Assembly (NCBI GenBank): GCA_037074765.1
Contig: JBAMDO010000141.1
Coordinates: 91,682-155,681, forward strand
Length of the DNA stretch: 64,000 bases
Source of the DNA: Mansonella perstans
Taxonomy: Eukaryota > Nematoda > Chromadorea > Rhabditida > Onchocercidae
Direction of reading: 5' to 3'
The notes under the pieces were generated by a model, which had not been told where the DNA came from, searched no databases, and saw only the letters and a program-made list of their open reading frames with translations. Below, piece after piece: positions 52,500-64,000 of the stretch; position 1 is the first letter of the stretch; each line of letters starts with the position of its first letter. Made by a program: the position numbers and the translations under genes.

Positions 52500-53160
52500 A
52501 GTCATAATGCAAATATCTCGTATCAATTATTTCAAATTGAAGTGCTTTTAAGATAAATGTTTTAATAAATCTTTTATCCAAAATCCCACACTATCGGCAC
52601 ATTATAAGGAAGCTTAATTTATGCCATAATTTTGTCATCTTTGGTCTTTAACATTCTAACATGCGATTGTCATCGAATGGATCCAAATAGTTATCCTCTA
52701 TTTAACGGTTTTAGATCATAAAATGTCTGGGAAATTCCACCTGATTACACTATAAAAAGTTGAGCAGATCTTCATCATTAGAGTGTGACTTGATTTTTAT
52801 TCATGCTTTCGATTCATTTTCACCCTTTTTCTTGTCACCATTGTGCTTACCATATCGCTGTATTAGATTCTGCATAAACATTCTAGAAAAACTAAGGCCA
52901 AAACAAGCATTCTAATGACATCCAAATACTAAGCCAAAACAAGCATTCTAATGGCATCCAAATACTAAGGCCAAAACAAGCATTCTAATGGCATCCAAAG
53001 ACTAAGGCCAAAACAAGCATTCTAATGGCATCCTCCCATCGAAAGTGAGTGAACTACGAAAAAGTTTGTGTCCTCAAATACAACGCAATACGAAACTTTG
53101 TCCGCGAAAGAAACTCACAGAACACCTAAACTTGAAGTTCCTCTGAAGCAACTTCGAAGA
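52500..53160 (+). mobile_element. Degraded dispersed element, copy 2, interrupted by a tandem array
   Basis: Same block order as 50600-51400 but with the 52891-53033 tandem array inside it, between the tatcgctgtattag block and the atcctcccatcgaaag block. Confidence 0.6.
52891..53033. repeat. Tandem array, about 36-37 bp unit, four copies
   Basis: Four units of the form aaggccaaaacaagcattct followed by aatggcatccaaatact, with one-base differences and one unit lacking a G. Confidence 0.95.
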
Positions 53161-53799
53161 AACTTTAGCATTGATTACAATTCATTAAATTAGATCGAAA
53201 AAAAATTTTTTTAAATTGTACTAAATAATTTTTTGTCTGCATTGCTAAATAATCATGCATTATAATATTATTTCATGAAATTCTTAACGATTTGTAATTT
53301 GAAGATTTAATGTAAAAAAAGTGGTGTTGAGGCATATTTACTACCACCATTAGTATAATTTAAAAAAACTACTGTGTTTGAAAACGCTATTTATTTAATA
53401 GCATATTCAATAAAATTATTGCTTTTGACAGCATTTTAGCACTCTCTTTAAGCATGGTTGTTCAAAATTTACTCAATATACGTTTATCGTAATTAATGAT
53501 TCTAATACACTCTTTGTTAGCAATTTCTTTCAATACAGCCAAAAAAATATAAAATCATCCTTAAAAAGGTTAGGCGGCTATTTTGCATAATTCGCACGAA
53601 GTCTACAATATTCTCCTGTTCCTCCGAATCCTTTTAAAATTGTCATTTCTTACCTTAATTATTCACCTGAATTAGTTAATTTTTACATTAACAAACTATG
53701 CTATTAATCTGCTATATCAGATTATCATCTTCATAATCCAAGTAAAAAAGCAAAAAAAAGAACGTTTAATTGGAACTATTTTCTTTGAGGCTGCTTTTT

Positions 53800-54370
53800 T
53801 CACGAAGATGAACTTCACTGTGAGTATATGTTGAGTCTTGATAGTCGATGGATGAATGGTTAAGATAGTAACACACTCAGGATCCCATTGTCCGCAGTAT
53901 CAAACATGGTTTTGATGTTCAAACATATGAGAGTCAATCTGAAGACCTTTGAAAAAAGATGTTGTCGTTGATTTGTTGTTTTTGATCGACCACAACAGAA
54001 AGTGGTCATTGGTTACGAAGAGCCAATCAATGAAGAATGAAGATCAACTTTGATTAGGCCACCTTCTTCAGGCCACTCTAATTTTAGGACAATCCTTGGG
54101 TCATAATTTTTGGTTAGAGCATCCTTTTCTTGAATGGTCTTTGCAGGATTAAACGAGCTCCATCTGCTCTGGTTTGAAGATGGAATTGTCCTTCTGTTCG
54201 TCGATTGCCAAAAAACGAACAAGCCTATCTTGCCTGGTTGAGATCTGTATAACATGAGACATACTACCGAAGGCAAACGCCACTGCCAGCATAGCTCTTA
54301 ATTTCACAAGGGCACGCGAGTTCCTTCTCCGAAACACAGGGTAACCCGTGAAAGAGAATCTGATACTCAT
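53800..54370 (-). mobile_element. Mobile-element remnant sharing sequence with 31540-31790
   Basis: Clearly less AT-rich than its flanks. On the minus strand two overlapping frames are open for 70-90 codons (KLRAMLAVAFAFGSMSHVIQ; SNQSRWSSFNPAKTIQEKD) but neither is complete. The similarity to 31540-31790 crosses frames, so both copies are decayed. It might come from a retroelement polyprotein; I cannot name the class. Confidence 0.55.
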
Positions 54371-55564
54371 AAAGACTAATTGTGTAGCAACTGGTAAAAT
54401 TTAATGATAAAAATTTCTCAAAGCCAAAAAAAATCAGGCAATAATTCTATTAATATAAGTATATGAGGACAACAATATAAGGCACAATTTATTCAAAAGA
54501 TAATGAAATAACAGCATATTATTAAATGGACACCATAGAACAAAATAATTGAGGCAAAAAACTGAAAGACCTGAAAAGACCCAGTTTGAATTATTGGCTA
54601 AATTTTGGGCAGTTTCATCATTAAAATTTCAAAACAAAAACAAAATAAACAACATAAAAGTTATGCATAAAGGTGACTCATAAAGTGATTCAATGATTTC
54701 AAATAAATAAAAATTTTTTAAGAATAATTACCTAAATCCTGAAAATAAAAATTACATAAAATAGTTTTTCAAACATGCTGTTAAAGAATAGGGGAATTTT
54801 TAAATCGAAAAAACTATCCAGCAATATTTTCTTTGGTGTAATCTTTGGAAGATAAAATAGTCCTCAGAATGTTTATACTTGGCAAAATGCATCAAATGAA
54901 ATGGTTGCTACTGCGAGAATATCGTTAGACAATCGTGGTAATAGAAATAACTGGTGATAAACTGAAAAGACAAAAGAAAAAGGGAAAAAAAATTCATCGC
55001 AGAGGTAATAATATTTAGGGAGGATAATGATGACTGGACAGGAATCGATCATATTAAGGTATTATAATTATGTCATGATACATTTCTAAGTAAATTATAT
55101 TATTCCGACAAGAAGATGATAAGATTATGTGAATATTTTAGTTATGCGAATTTCATCTTCAATACATTAAGAAAAAATATTTCAAAATAATTTTTATTAT
55201 TATTGTTCATTTGTTGAAATGTATCTATCATGAAAACAGTAAACGCAAAATAACTGACAACAATTAATGAAGCAGAATTAAATTTGTTAAGATGAAGAAA
55301 GTAAATGTAGTTGACAGGAAAAAAATAGGTAACAGACTAGAACTGAATTTTGGGAAAGGGAAATATTCCACGTTTTAGTTTTATTAATTACTAAATAATT
55401 TTTTTTTCTATTTGTTAAGCAATTTTTTTTTTTTTGTTTCTTAAAGGTCAAAAAATTAAACATCGGAGAAGTGGTCATTATTTCATTTATTAATAACTAA
55501 TTAATTCAGCTAACTGGAAGAGCATTTATTATTTCAACCATTAATAAGTGCACAGTTTCCACTA

Positions 55565-58500
55565 TCATGTAGTGTTATTATTATTATTATTACTACTACT
55601 ATTATAACCATTATTACCATTATTACTGCCGTCATTATTATTACTATAATTATTACCATTACTATTATTATTGTTATTATTATCATTATTAATACTATTA
55701 CTATTATTATTATTGTTATTAGTACCCATTTCACTTATGGAATTTTCATTGCCATTTGCTATAACAGCTTCAATTGTTTCATCGATTGTGTTCAACCTTA
55801 GAATTTGATTAGTGTTATCATTTGATGATGTTTCAATCATTTTTGATAATGATTCTTCCGACCCAACTTTTATTGCAGTATCACCAAATGAATTTGTCAA
55901 TGATAAGGCGAGTTCCTTTTCTTCACTAAAATATTTTAACCATAAAATTAGATTTATACACTCTCCCTGAAATAACTGAACATTATTATTATTAAATTAA
56001 ATAAAATTTCGACATTTCAACTTAGAATTATATTATGAATTTAGATAATTTTGGGAAGTGAATTACTTATTAAAAGAAGAAACAATCCGAAAAGTTGAGG
56101 ATGTTACACCCGCTACTGCTTTCTCTGATAACTTCTCTACCGCACTGCAAAAAACAGTGGACGACGAACTAGGACCATTATCGGTATCCATTTGCATCAA
56201 CTTTGGTGTAGCTTTCAAATACTAAAATTTGACAAATTCAAATTTAAAACTTTTATTCACTTTGTTTTTGGGGTGAGATTAAAATTTCTTAAATTTTCCG
56301 ATAAAATCAATATTAATGGATTATGAAAAATTACCAGAAAGCTTTTCTGTGTTTAAAAAGGTTGAAATTATTATTTTATTTCTTATCAAAAAAGGAAAAA
56401 AAAACTGCACTTAAATTTGATAAAGCTCTAATTTCACGTAGCAGCAAAAAGTTTGCATTATTTTTTATTTAAATCCAATTATTTATGAGAATATGAAGTA
56501 CATAACTCTAAGTACTTGCAGATAGTATGCTTGAAATGAATAAGTGACAAAATTTCTAAATAAAAAAAATGCTTATTTTAACAAACCTGCGAACTTTTGG
56601 AACGCTTATTATGACGAGACGCATTTTCCAAACGTGAATCAATTGCTTCCTTATATTTCAATTTATCAATACAACCATCTTTGAGATCATCATCTTGTAA
56701 GCCATGACATGTACTCAAATGTCGTTTCATATTACCCTGTTAAAAATAAAAAATAAAATAAAAGAAGAAATAATTACAAATATTGAAAATTTTGAATAAA
56801 ATTGAAACTTATACTTCTTCTTAAGAATAAATAATAAAATGCCTAAGTTTGCTACAAAATTTAACTTGAAGCCTTATCCTTATATATGTCTTTCTTGAAA
56901 AATAAATGCCTAATATTTGTTACAAACCAATATAAAATTTACTTATTTTAAAAATCTTCTGCCTCACTTTTTTTATCTAGATAATCTCATCTCTCTTATT
57001 TTTCTCATTTATTCTACCAAAATTTCCAATTCCAATTTATCATTTTGTTTTCATTGAAAAACAAACCTTATAAATAGTAGCAAAATCACATAACGGACAT
57101 CGAAATGGATCATCATTACCACGATCTTTTTTCATGCTATACGATTTCATTTTAACTGTTAAATGATTTTCCGCTAAAATACCATCATTGCTATTCATCG
57201 TCCATGGCGATTTTTCAGTTGTTGTTGTTTCTAACACATGCGGTTGATAGCTTTCCGAAAATGTCATCGATTCATTACATCCATCACCAAATTGAAATTT
57301 ATCAGAAGTGAACTGTTTTAAGACAGCATCTAAAAAAGAGCAAATGATACTTTTCATTTTTTATGTTTTGATTTTAAACAAAGAAAAAAATATTTGCAAT
57401 GAATTTATAAAAAAAAGAAAAACATTTCATTTTTTTTATTAAAATAAATTGCAACAATTTTCCAATAAAAATTTTATTTATTAATTATATAATTTTATTA
57501 TTGTCATAATATTTATTTCGCATCATATCTATATTGAATTCTTAATCTGTATAATTTTACATAAAAATACCTTTTCGCCTCAGTTTGTTACCGCTACGTG
57601 TCGATTTCATACACTGATTCACGTGACGTCGAATATTACCCTATAAAGTGCTACGAGACATTATACTTATTTATTAATTATATAGCTTTATTGTTATCAC
57701 TGTCCTATTTATTATTGTGGTTATTATCATTATCATTATTCTAATTATTCGCTTATTATTATTATAGCTACTATTATTATTGTTATTGCTATTACTAATA
57801 GCAATATTATGTTATTATTATCGAGATTATTATCGTTATAAGGCTTTCTAGCTTCCTATAATAACAAACAAATTTGATTGGTTAAAAAGCAATTTATAAG
57901 TCCAATCATTTTGATTTTGCATATTTGAATCAAAAAACTTCAATCATCAAACTTTTAGCAGCATTTTTCACACGAAAGGACGTACCTAATTTAAGTACGT
58001 AACGAAAGTGCACAATTTAAGAATTCGAAAAAATCACACATCTAGAAAATTTAAAAAACTCTCGCCTTATCCATTCATCGGTATATTTTTAGGTATCATT
58101 GGATACCTTGAGATTCTTTCAGGTAGAAATCAAAATATTTGAAAAAGTAAAATTCATCACTTAATAAGAAGTTAATCTTTATCAAGACTCAAACTCATAA
58201 TCATAATCGTCTTGGGAATGCTAATTAAAAATCTTATCGAAATCTAATTTCAAAATTGTATCATTTCTCACCTAATAATATATTGCAATGTGTAACTAAA
58301 AAATTGCTCGTATATTAATTCGCTATTAAATTTTTACATGTCATAAAATATTTCCTTTAATTTATTACTGAAATAATTATTATTCATATTTTGTTGAGAA
58401 AAAAAAACAATGTTCTTACTTTATAATTACTTATAAAGCGATCACAATAGGGACAAACCGGATTGATGTTATTTGGATTGATATTTCGAGGATCACATAT

Positions 58501-61500
58501 TCGCGTATTTTCAACAAAGCCACCCATTTGATCTAAAAAATTCGATCTATAATTATTCAGTAAAATCTAGCTCTTAGTGACTTTAATAAAATGATACCAC
58601 ATGGATAAGAAATTTCAAACGAAAAGCTTCTGCTAAGAATAGTATGCTTCGATATTAATGATTACTTTCAGATCAATAATTATCAAAAAGGGCCTAGAGT
58701 ACATAACTATCGAAGGTATTTTGTTTAATTATGAAATAATGCCGCTAATTGAGGAAAATCGTTAATTATTTATCACCCAACAATTATTGTAAAATTTTTT
58801 CCCATCAAGGCTCTTGAAGGAATGGAAAAAACGAAGCAAAGAAAAAAACTTGAAGTATTAAATAAGCAGTAACAAGTCTTAATGAGTTATAGGTACTATC
58901 AATGTTCTAATTAAGAAGAAATTATTTTCAGCTTTCTACAATATCAATGTAAATACAAAATTCATCTGACAAAATTTTGGTAATAAGAAATAAAACTTCG
59001 GAAAGTTGCAAAAATGTCAAAAATGTAATGTAATAACACACATATGACTTAAATTAAAGATAATTTAAGAGAAAAAGAAAATGAAGAAACGTATGATATG
59101 AAAAAATTAATTTATTCACTTGCAATTTTTTTTTATTCTCAATCATTCTTATTTTGATTAAAATAAGAATGACATATTAATCAACTTTTCTCTTTTAAAT
59201 ATTTCATTTTTTATTTTTTTTTCATTTAAAATCTATGTTATAATTCTTTTTTTTTTGTTTCTTTGTCACATCACATTTACACACCGATAATTTTGCAACA
59301 TTTTTTATTACGTCCGACACGTCCAGTAAGTGAACTATACAGAAATGCAATTTGTTTTCTGTCACATCTGTTTTGCTGTTTTGCCAAAACCTGTCAAAAA
59401 GTTCGTTTCCTTCTTGACCTCTTTTTCAACGTTCCCTTTTCCTCCTGCAGCAATGGTTTCTAACTTTTTCTCGATCAGTGACCAGTTTAACTCTTCTATT
59501 TATGGCTGTGTACGTCAATGCTATAATTTTTAAATCGACTATGCAGCGTACAAACGAGAAAATTTTTTACCTTTTTTTCTAAACTTTACATATATATACT
59601 TTAAATTTTATATATGTAAACTGTAATATATTTACATTATAGTTTTATATTGTAGTAATATATTACAGAAATTTGACGCCATCAACTGGATGGTCTAAGC
59701 AAATGAACTGCAAGAAAAATCTGATCGGAATATGGAAATATCATTTAATTCTCCTCAAACAACAGATATAAATCGGAAATTTACAGCTGTAATTAGTTGT
59801 ATTTCTATAAGATCAATTCCAGGAGATAAGGCTGAAATAAACTAGCAATTAACCTGTTGATACCGCCGTAGGAACTGCCATTCTTTGGTTGAAGTCAGAA
59901 AATCGAGGTTGTGTCATTAGGCTTAAATTGTCGGTACATTTCTGTTGTTGAACATAATTCCTACTTCCAATATCATTACTACTCGGTAATACTACCTGTT
60001 GTTGTACTGGTTGCTGTAACTCTAATCGATTATCATTCATCAATCCTTGGCAATTTGCCGCATAATTATTATCAATTTGGCCTGTATTACATGCCTGATA
60101 CCTGCAAAAAATTTGTATTAAAATCACAAATTATAACTTGATAATTTTTTTTTTTCATTCTACTGATGGAATCCTGATACCAAAAATGAACGAGCTTAAA
60201 AATTGAAATAGAATGCATTCATTTCCAAGATTTACCAACCCAATATTATTTGAGCAACTGGCAGCTGTTGTATGCACCGGATAACCAAAATTATGATTGT
60301 TTATACTGATCGGTATCTGTAGGTTAAAAAAGTAAGGAATGAAAAGACAGTCAGTTAAAATATAATCGAACTTACTGAAATTAACTCAACTCGTGAAAAT
60401 TTTCGATTATCGAAATTGTTAAAATTAAATCAATTAATTTTGGAAATAAAATTATCTCAAAAAAAATTCGAAATTATCGTGGAATTATCAGAAGTCCAAT
60501 ATTTATCTCTGTAACTCAAAAAATTTTCCGTTGCCAGCATTGCTAGAAAGAAACCATAGTTGGAAGATATGAGTGATATAAAATAATAACTTGATTGTTA
60601 GTGAAATCGTTTGCATTATTTGAAAATCGCGTTTGTTCATTCCAAATATTCCAGGATAGAGTGCTATCAGCCGAAAGCATTGCATATGTTGATGAGAATA
60701 ATTCCGTTGTATCTGGAAAAAAACTTTTTAAAAAAGCACACATCACAACAAAATAAAAAATAATTGAATTCAGCAATTTTTCTAATGCATTAGTGAAGTC
60801 TATCGATTAAAACTTCAACTAAATTCATTAAGATAGAATTAAACACTCAAAAATATTTTAAAAAAATTAAATTTGGTTTTTGTAAAAAAACTTAAATGCA
60901 CTAAAAAAAATTAAATTTTTATCACAAATATAAAAAAAAAACAGAAACTTCAAAAAAAATATTTCAGTTCAAATTTTATTACTTTTTCATTAATTAATAT
61001 ATTTACTGAATATCAATAAATCTATACTTTCTTTATAATTTTTTATCTTCTAAAATTTTTGCCACATTTCAAAAATCAAAGTTATTTTTTCCAGAAAGGA
61101 TAATTGTTACATCAATGAAACTACCAAATTTTAATTCTAACCCGCTAAAGAAGCATAAAAGATTACAACTTAAATTTGCTGCAAATTATCAATCAATAAT
61201 ATGTGTTAACAGTTTAAAATATTTAATTGCATACATCAAATTACTTCCAATCATTTTATTGATTTTTTTGATTATGCTAAAAATAATGAAATAAAATGTT
61301 GAAAACATAACTGTACCGAATAAATGTCGATTTAACATTTTAAAAATAATGGATAATTTAAATATAAAGTAATAGACTATCAGATGAAGAATTATTTCGC
61401 TTCCATTTTTCCATTAAATTTTAAGCATCAAAAATATAAAAATAAAATTAATATTTTTAAAATAATAAATTATAAATACAAATTACTTCTCTCCACTGTT

Positions 61501-62336
61501 TATTCATCATTTAATTTTTCTATTACTGTCTTTTCCACTCAACTACTTCGTTTGTTTACTCCATTCAGTAATTTCTTACTCAGCAAAAAAGTAAAACTAA
61601 TATTTGACAGTTCCCAAATAACATTCCTTCCTTATACTATAATGCAATGCACTTGTAACTGTATAGTTATTCATTTCCAATGGTTATTATTATGAATTAT
61701 TCGTAGTAATTTAGTTTAATTAACCATTTAAATCATTATTTGTATCCAAAATTCCTAAATAATTTGATGTAATCGGTGTTTGCATGCTATAACCCGCGGC
61801 CAATGACATATATTCCTGAAATAAAAATATTCAAGAAAAAAAAGAACTGAAAGAATTTAATTGCAATTATCGTTAAAAGTAAGAAAAAAGGGACAAAATT
61901 GCAATTACCATTAAGGGTAGATCAGAAAAAAAGGATTAATTTAAATAAAAAACAACAGTGCAATTACCAAATTTTTATCATCATTAAGCCGGAATTGATT
62001 CTGTGATGTTGCTGTTGATGCAGTTTCTGCTGATGATGGCAATGATGATGATGTTGGTGATAATGGTAGTGGTAATGATAATGATGATGATGAGGATGCT
62101 GATACTGATACTGATGATGATAATGATGATGACGGTGGTGGTAATGGTGGTAGTTGTGTTTGTGATGAATGTTGTAGTGGTGGTGGTGGTAATGGTGGTG
62201 GCGGTAATGTTACAGTTGCATTTTCAAAATTTCGGTTGTTCAAAGGATATGCTGAGCAATGTTCATGATAATACTCATTCGATGGTACATTACCCGAGCC
62301 GACACCACTCGTTGTTGATAGAAGTTGTCGTAACAT
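55565..62336 (-). CDS. C2H2-type zinc-finger protein, 11 exons, probable transcription factor
   Basis: Exons: 62336-61968, 61815-61725, 60712-60591, 60316-60240, 60101-59854, 58532-58420, 57640-57571, 57329-57067, 56736-56587, 56221-56067, 55925-55565; 2019 bases, 672 residues, all phases closing. Two fingers: CPYCDRFISNYK/GNIRRH VNQC (a C2HC variant) and CPLCDFATIYK/GNMKRHLSTCH. Both are split by a phase-0 intron at YK/GN, so one finger-coding exon pair was likely duplicated. Exon 1 has PPPPLPPPPL and long Ser runs. Exon 5 is Gln-rich. The last exon ends in an Asn-rich tail of about 50 residues encoded by an (ATT/AAT)n-like tract. A KNKLRRK/HNKRSKSS basic stretch suits nuclear import. The low-complexity arms resemble activation domains. 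DNA or RNA target unknown; paired fingers with long arms favour a transcriptional regulator. I do not assign a symbol. Confidence 0.85.
55573..55735. repeat. (ATT)n tract coding for poly-Asn
   Basis: Imperfect ttattattactac repeats form the 3' end of the zinc-finger gene and encode NNNN/NNSN-rich tail sequence on the minus strand. Length polymorphism is likely. Confidence 0.95.
57710..57840. repeat. Imperfect (TTA)n tract in an intron
   Basis: attattgtggttattatcat-like repeats within intron 6 of the zinc-finger gene. Confidence 0.9.
58533..59853 (-). other. 1.3-kb intron of the zinc-finger gene
   Basis: No additional exon was recognised. It contains poly-T stretches and a run of tatata near 59580-59660. 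The phase-1 donor at 59854 joins the phase-1 acceptor at 58532. Confidence 0.7.
60713..61724 (-). other. 1.0-kb intron of the zinc-finger gene
   Basis: AT-rich with A runs. No exon or RNA gene seen. Confidence 0.7.
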
Positions 62337-62689
62337 TTTGATAATTTCAGTGATATTTGCTCAAGTTAACTGAAATTTTTAAAATTATTTCACATAATAA
62401 GACATCATTGAATGAATTAATACTTCGAATTGCATTCATTACTGTCATTTTCCAATGTATAATTCAATTAATGAAACCATAATTTACAATAATAGTTGGC
62501 AATATCAATAAATTAATTAATTACGCAAATATTGTAAACATAATTAATAATGATAAAATGAGTGAAATAATGAAAAAGCGTAGCTAATTGACTAATTAAT
62601 TGCGTAAATGTTATGAGCATATTGAAACAAATAAAAAAAGAAAAAATATCGAATTTCAACGGGTTCTTTTATTTTTTGAAAAGGATGAA

Positions 62690-62855
62690 GACAGGGACAG
62701 AGAGAGAGAAAAAGAGGAGGAGAGGGAAAAAGAGGAGAGAGAGTGAGGGAGAGAAAGAGAGAGAAAGAAGGATGGGAGAGAGATAGAGAGAGAGGGAAAG
62801 AGAGAAAGAGGTAGAGAGAGAAGGAAAAAGAAAAAGAGAGAGAGGAAGAAGAGAA
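62690..62855. repeat. (GA)n polypurine tract
   Basis: About 165 bases almost purely purine on the + strand (agagagagaaaaagaggagg type), some 350 bases upstream of the zinc-finger gene start. Such tracts can form triplex DNA or bind GAGA-type factors. Confidence 0.95.
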
Positions 62856-63089
62856 CTTTGTTAATCATCATCATTATTATTATTTCCGTTACTCACAAGA
62901 TATTCATAATATCATTATTATTATTATTACTACTACTAATAAATCAAACTGATTAAAATTTATTCCTTGATGAGAATCATTCTTATCATTATTGATTCTC
63001 GCATGAATCATAGTGACAAATAATAAAGAACTTTGTTGTTTCCCAATTATTATCATTTCCATTTTATTACTATCATTATTGATATTAAA

Positions 63090-63480
63090 AAAAACAGTAA
63101 TATTATTATTAGTGTTAATAATATAACCAATAAGTGTTAATAATAATGATAGTACTCAGTAACAAGTAATAATAATAATAATAATAAATGATAAGTGTTA
63201 ATAATAATAATAATAGTAATAAGTATTAATAATAAGAATAGTAATAATTGTTGGCAATAATAATAATAATAGTAATAAGTATTAATAATAAGAATAGTAA
63301 TAATTGTTGACAATAATAATAATAATAGTAATAAGTGTTAATAATAATAATAATAGTAATAAGTAATAATAATAATGATAGTAATAAGTGTTAATAATAA
63401 TGATAGTGATAAGTGTTAATAATAATAAGTGTTAATAGTAGTAATAATAATAATAAGAAGTGTTAATAGTAACAGTAATA
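63090..63480. repeat. (AAT)n satellite-like block with TAAGTGTTAAT spacers
   Basis: Long run of aataataat interrupted at intervals by taagtgttaat or taagtattaat. A larger unit (aataataataatagtaataa plus spacer) recurs several times. Confidence 0.95.
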
Positions 63481-63607
63481 TCTCTTCTAGATAATAACTA
63501 ACTAAACAAATAGGAAACAGAAACATAATACAACTGTTTCCATTAAATAATTACTATCAATATTAAGTTATTATTATTTTAAAATAATTTTTAAAACTCT
63601 CATATTT

Positions 63608-63802
63608 CTAATAAATCGATCTTGAATTACTACTACTACTGCTAATACTATATTTAGCATATTTTAAGAGCGCAAGTTCAAAAGAAGTCACATAAACTGG
63701 GGTATCTTGTGGTAGTTTGAAGTAAAATCGCAGTAACGTTGTAGTGTGTACTGTCAGCTGTGTTGATGGATGTAGAAAGAGGCCATCACCATCGTGATAC
63801 AT
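63608..63802 (-). CDS. Possible terminal exon of a gene extending past the window
   Basis: On the minus strand gcatttag is followed by 64 open codons and TAG: residues such as LHPSTQLTVHTTTLLRFYF and QDTPVYVTSFELALLKYAKY, ending in a Ser/Asn-rich tail. The composition looks protein-like, and an acceptor immediately precedes it, but no family is recognised. It may be an internal or last exon whose upstream exons lie beyond 64000, or a single-exon start at 63802. Confidence 0.35.
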   Translation of the reverse strand: MYHDGDGLFLHPSTQLTVHTTTLLRFYFKLPQDTPVYVTSFELALLKYAKYSISSSSSNSRSIY

Positions 63803-63835
63803 CTAAATGCTTCACTACACATACACTGTATATTT

Positions 63836-63896
63836 ATGTATGTATGTATGTATGTATGTATATATATATGTGTATGTGTGTATGTGTGTGTATGCA
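63836..63896. repeat. (TATG)n microsatellite
   Basis: tatgtatgtatg repeats passing into (TA)n and tgtgtatgtgtg. Confidence 0.97.
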
Positions 63897-64000
63897 TTTG
63901 TACGATTATAAAATATATACAGAAATAATTGTAGGCATATTACGTCTGAACGACAATTGCCATAGATCAGTCATTAATAAAAAGCCGTCATATCTCTACA

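Larger units (their letters stand above)
49221..55564. other. Repeat-rich intergenic region, no intact gene
   Basis: Contains two diverged copies of one sequence (about 50600-51400 and 52500-53160), a tandem array at 52891-53033, a repeat shared with 23.4 kb, and a less AT-rich island at 53800-54370. Short open stretches exist but are broken by stops. This looks like accumulated mobile-element debris. Confidence 0.6.
62337..63600. other. Upstream of the zinc-finger gene; mostly simple repeats
   Basis: Contains the presumed promoter and 5' leader (minus strand) of the zinc-finger gene, then a GA-rich block and a long (AAT)n block. No coding exon was seen. Confidence 0.6.

Noticed and set aside
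55534..55734. Minus-strand open frame of Ile/Val/Met repeats
   Set aside because: Alternative frame of the ATT repeat that encodes the Asn-rich tail in the true frame.
59263..59533. Two overlapping + strand open frames in the zinc-finger gene intron
   Set aside because: No splice partners, no family likeness, and the region is an intron of a phase-verified gene on the other strand.
62003..62341. Long + strand open frame rich in Met/Val
   Set aside because: It is the antisense of the Pro/Ser-coding exon 1 of the zinc-finger gene; codon repeats keep the opposite strand open.
62656..62874. Minus-strand Ser/Leu/Phe open frame
   Set aside because: Translation of the GA polypurine tract, not protein-like.
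1..64000. CRISPR arrays, bacterial operons, phage or viral genes
   Set aside because: No regularly spaced unique-spacer arrays and no prokaryotic gene structure. Genes have introns with nematode-like acceptors, and the tandem repeats are adjacent units without spacers.
1..64000. tRNA genes
   Set aside because: I looked for T-loop-like ggttcga patterns with matching stems and found none convincing; a covariance-model scan would be needed to exclude them.

Overview
The window is eukaryotic nuclear DNA, very AT-rich, with small exons, introns ending in TTTTCAG/TTTTAG-type acceptors, strong low-complexity tracts and possible trans-splice acceptors just upstream of start codons. This suggests a nematode, probably a spirurid/filarial-like (clade III) one. 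I inferred this from sequence style and gene content, not from a database match.

Layout. 0.4-1.3 kb (+): a two-exon CARD-only protein. 2.3-9.0 kb (+): a segmental duplication around a five-exon coiled-coil gene. One copy looks usable (6731-8987). The other (about 2.3-3.9 kb) is frameshifted and has its first-exon segment inverted upstream. 9.0-13.9 kb: no gene seen. 13.9-22.4 kb (+): a 15-exon secreted protein built from repeated modules, each ending in a CCC...C(N) motif. One of its exons has an inverted, decayed copy at 22.6-23.2 kb. 23.2-29.6 kb: no gene, but dispersed repeats and a piece of 28S rRNA.

29.6-42.9 kb (-): a 13-exon gene whose exon phases close exactly into a 652-residue protein. 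It has a MARF1-like NYN (PIN-like) domain missing two of its four acidic residues, an Ala/Gln-rich middle, and a C-terminal CCCH zinc-finger region. A 6.4-kb intron full of simple repeats separates the two halves. 43.2-46.6 kb (-): an extended-PHD (RAI1/TCF20-like) chromatin protein just upstream of it on the same strand. 47.6-49.2 kb (-): a helical protein with one apparent single-base deletion. 49.2-55.5 kb: repeats and mobile-element remnants. 55.6-62.3 kb (-): an 11-exon, 672-residue transcription-factor-like protein with two C2H2-type fingers, each split by an intron at the same place, and Pro/Ser/Asn homopolymers. The right end is microsatellite plus a possible terminal exon of a gene lying beyond the window.

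Functionally, the minus-strand genes suggest nuclear/RNA regulation (chromatin reader, RNA-binding NYN-CCCH protein, zinc-finger factor). The plus-strand genes are an apoptosis/inflammasome-type adaptor fold, a coiled-coil protein and a large secreted Cys-rich protein. Exon models were built by hand from splice sites and reading phase. Multi-exon lengths divide exactly by three, except where a break is noted.
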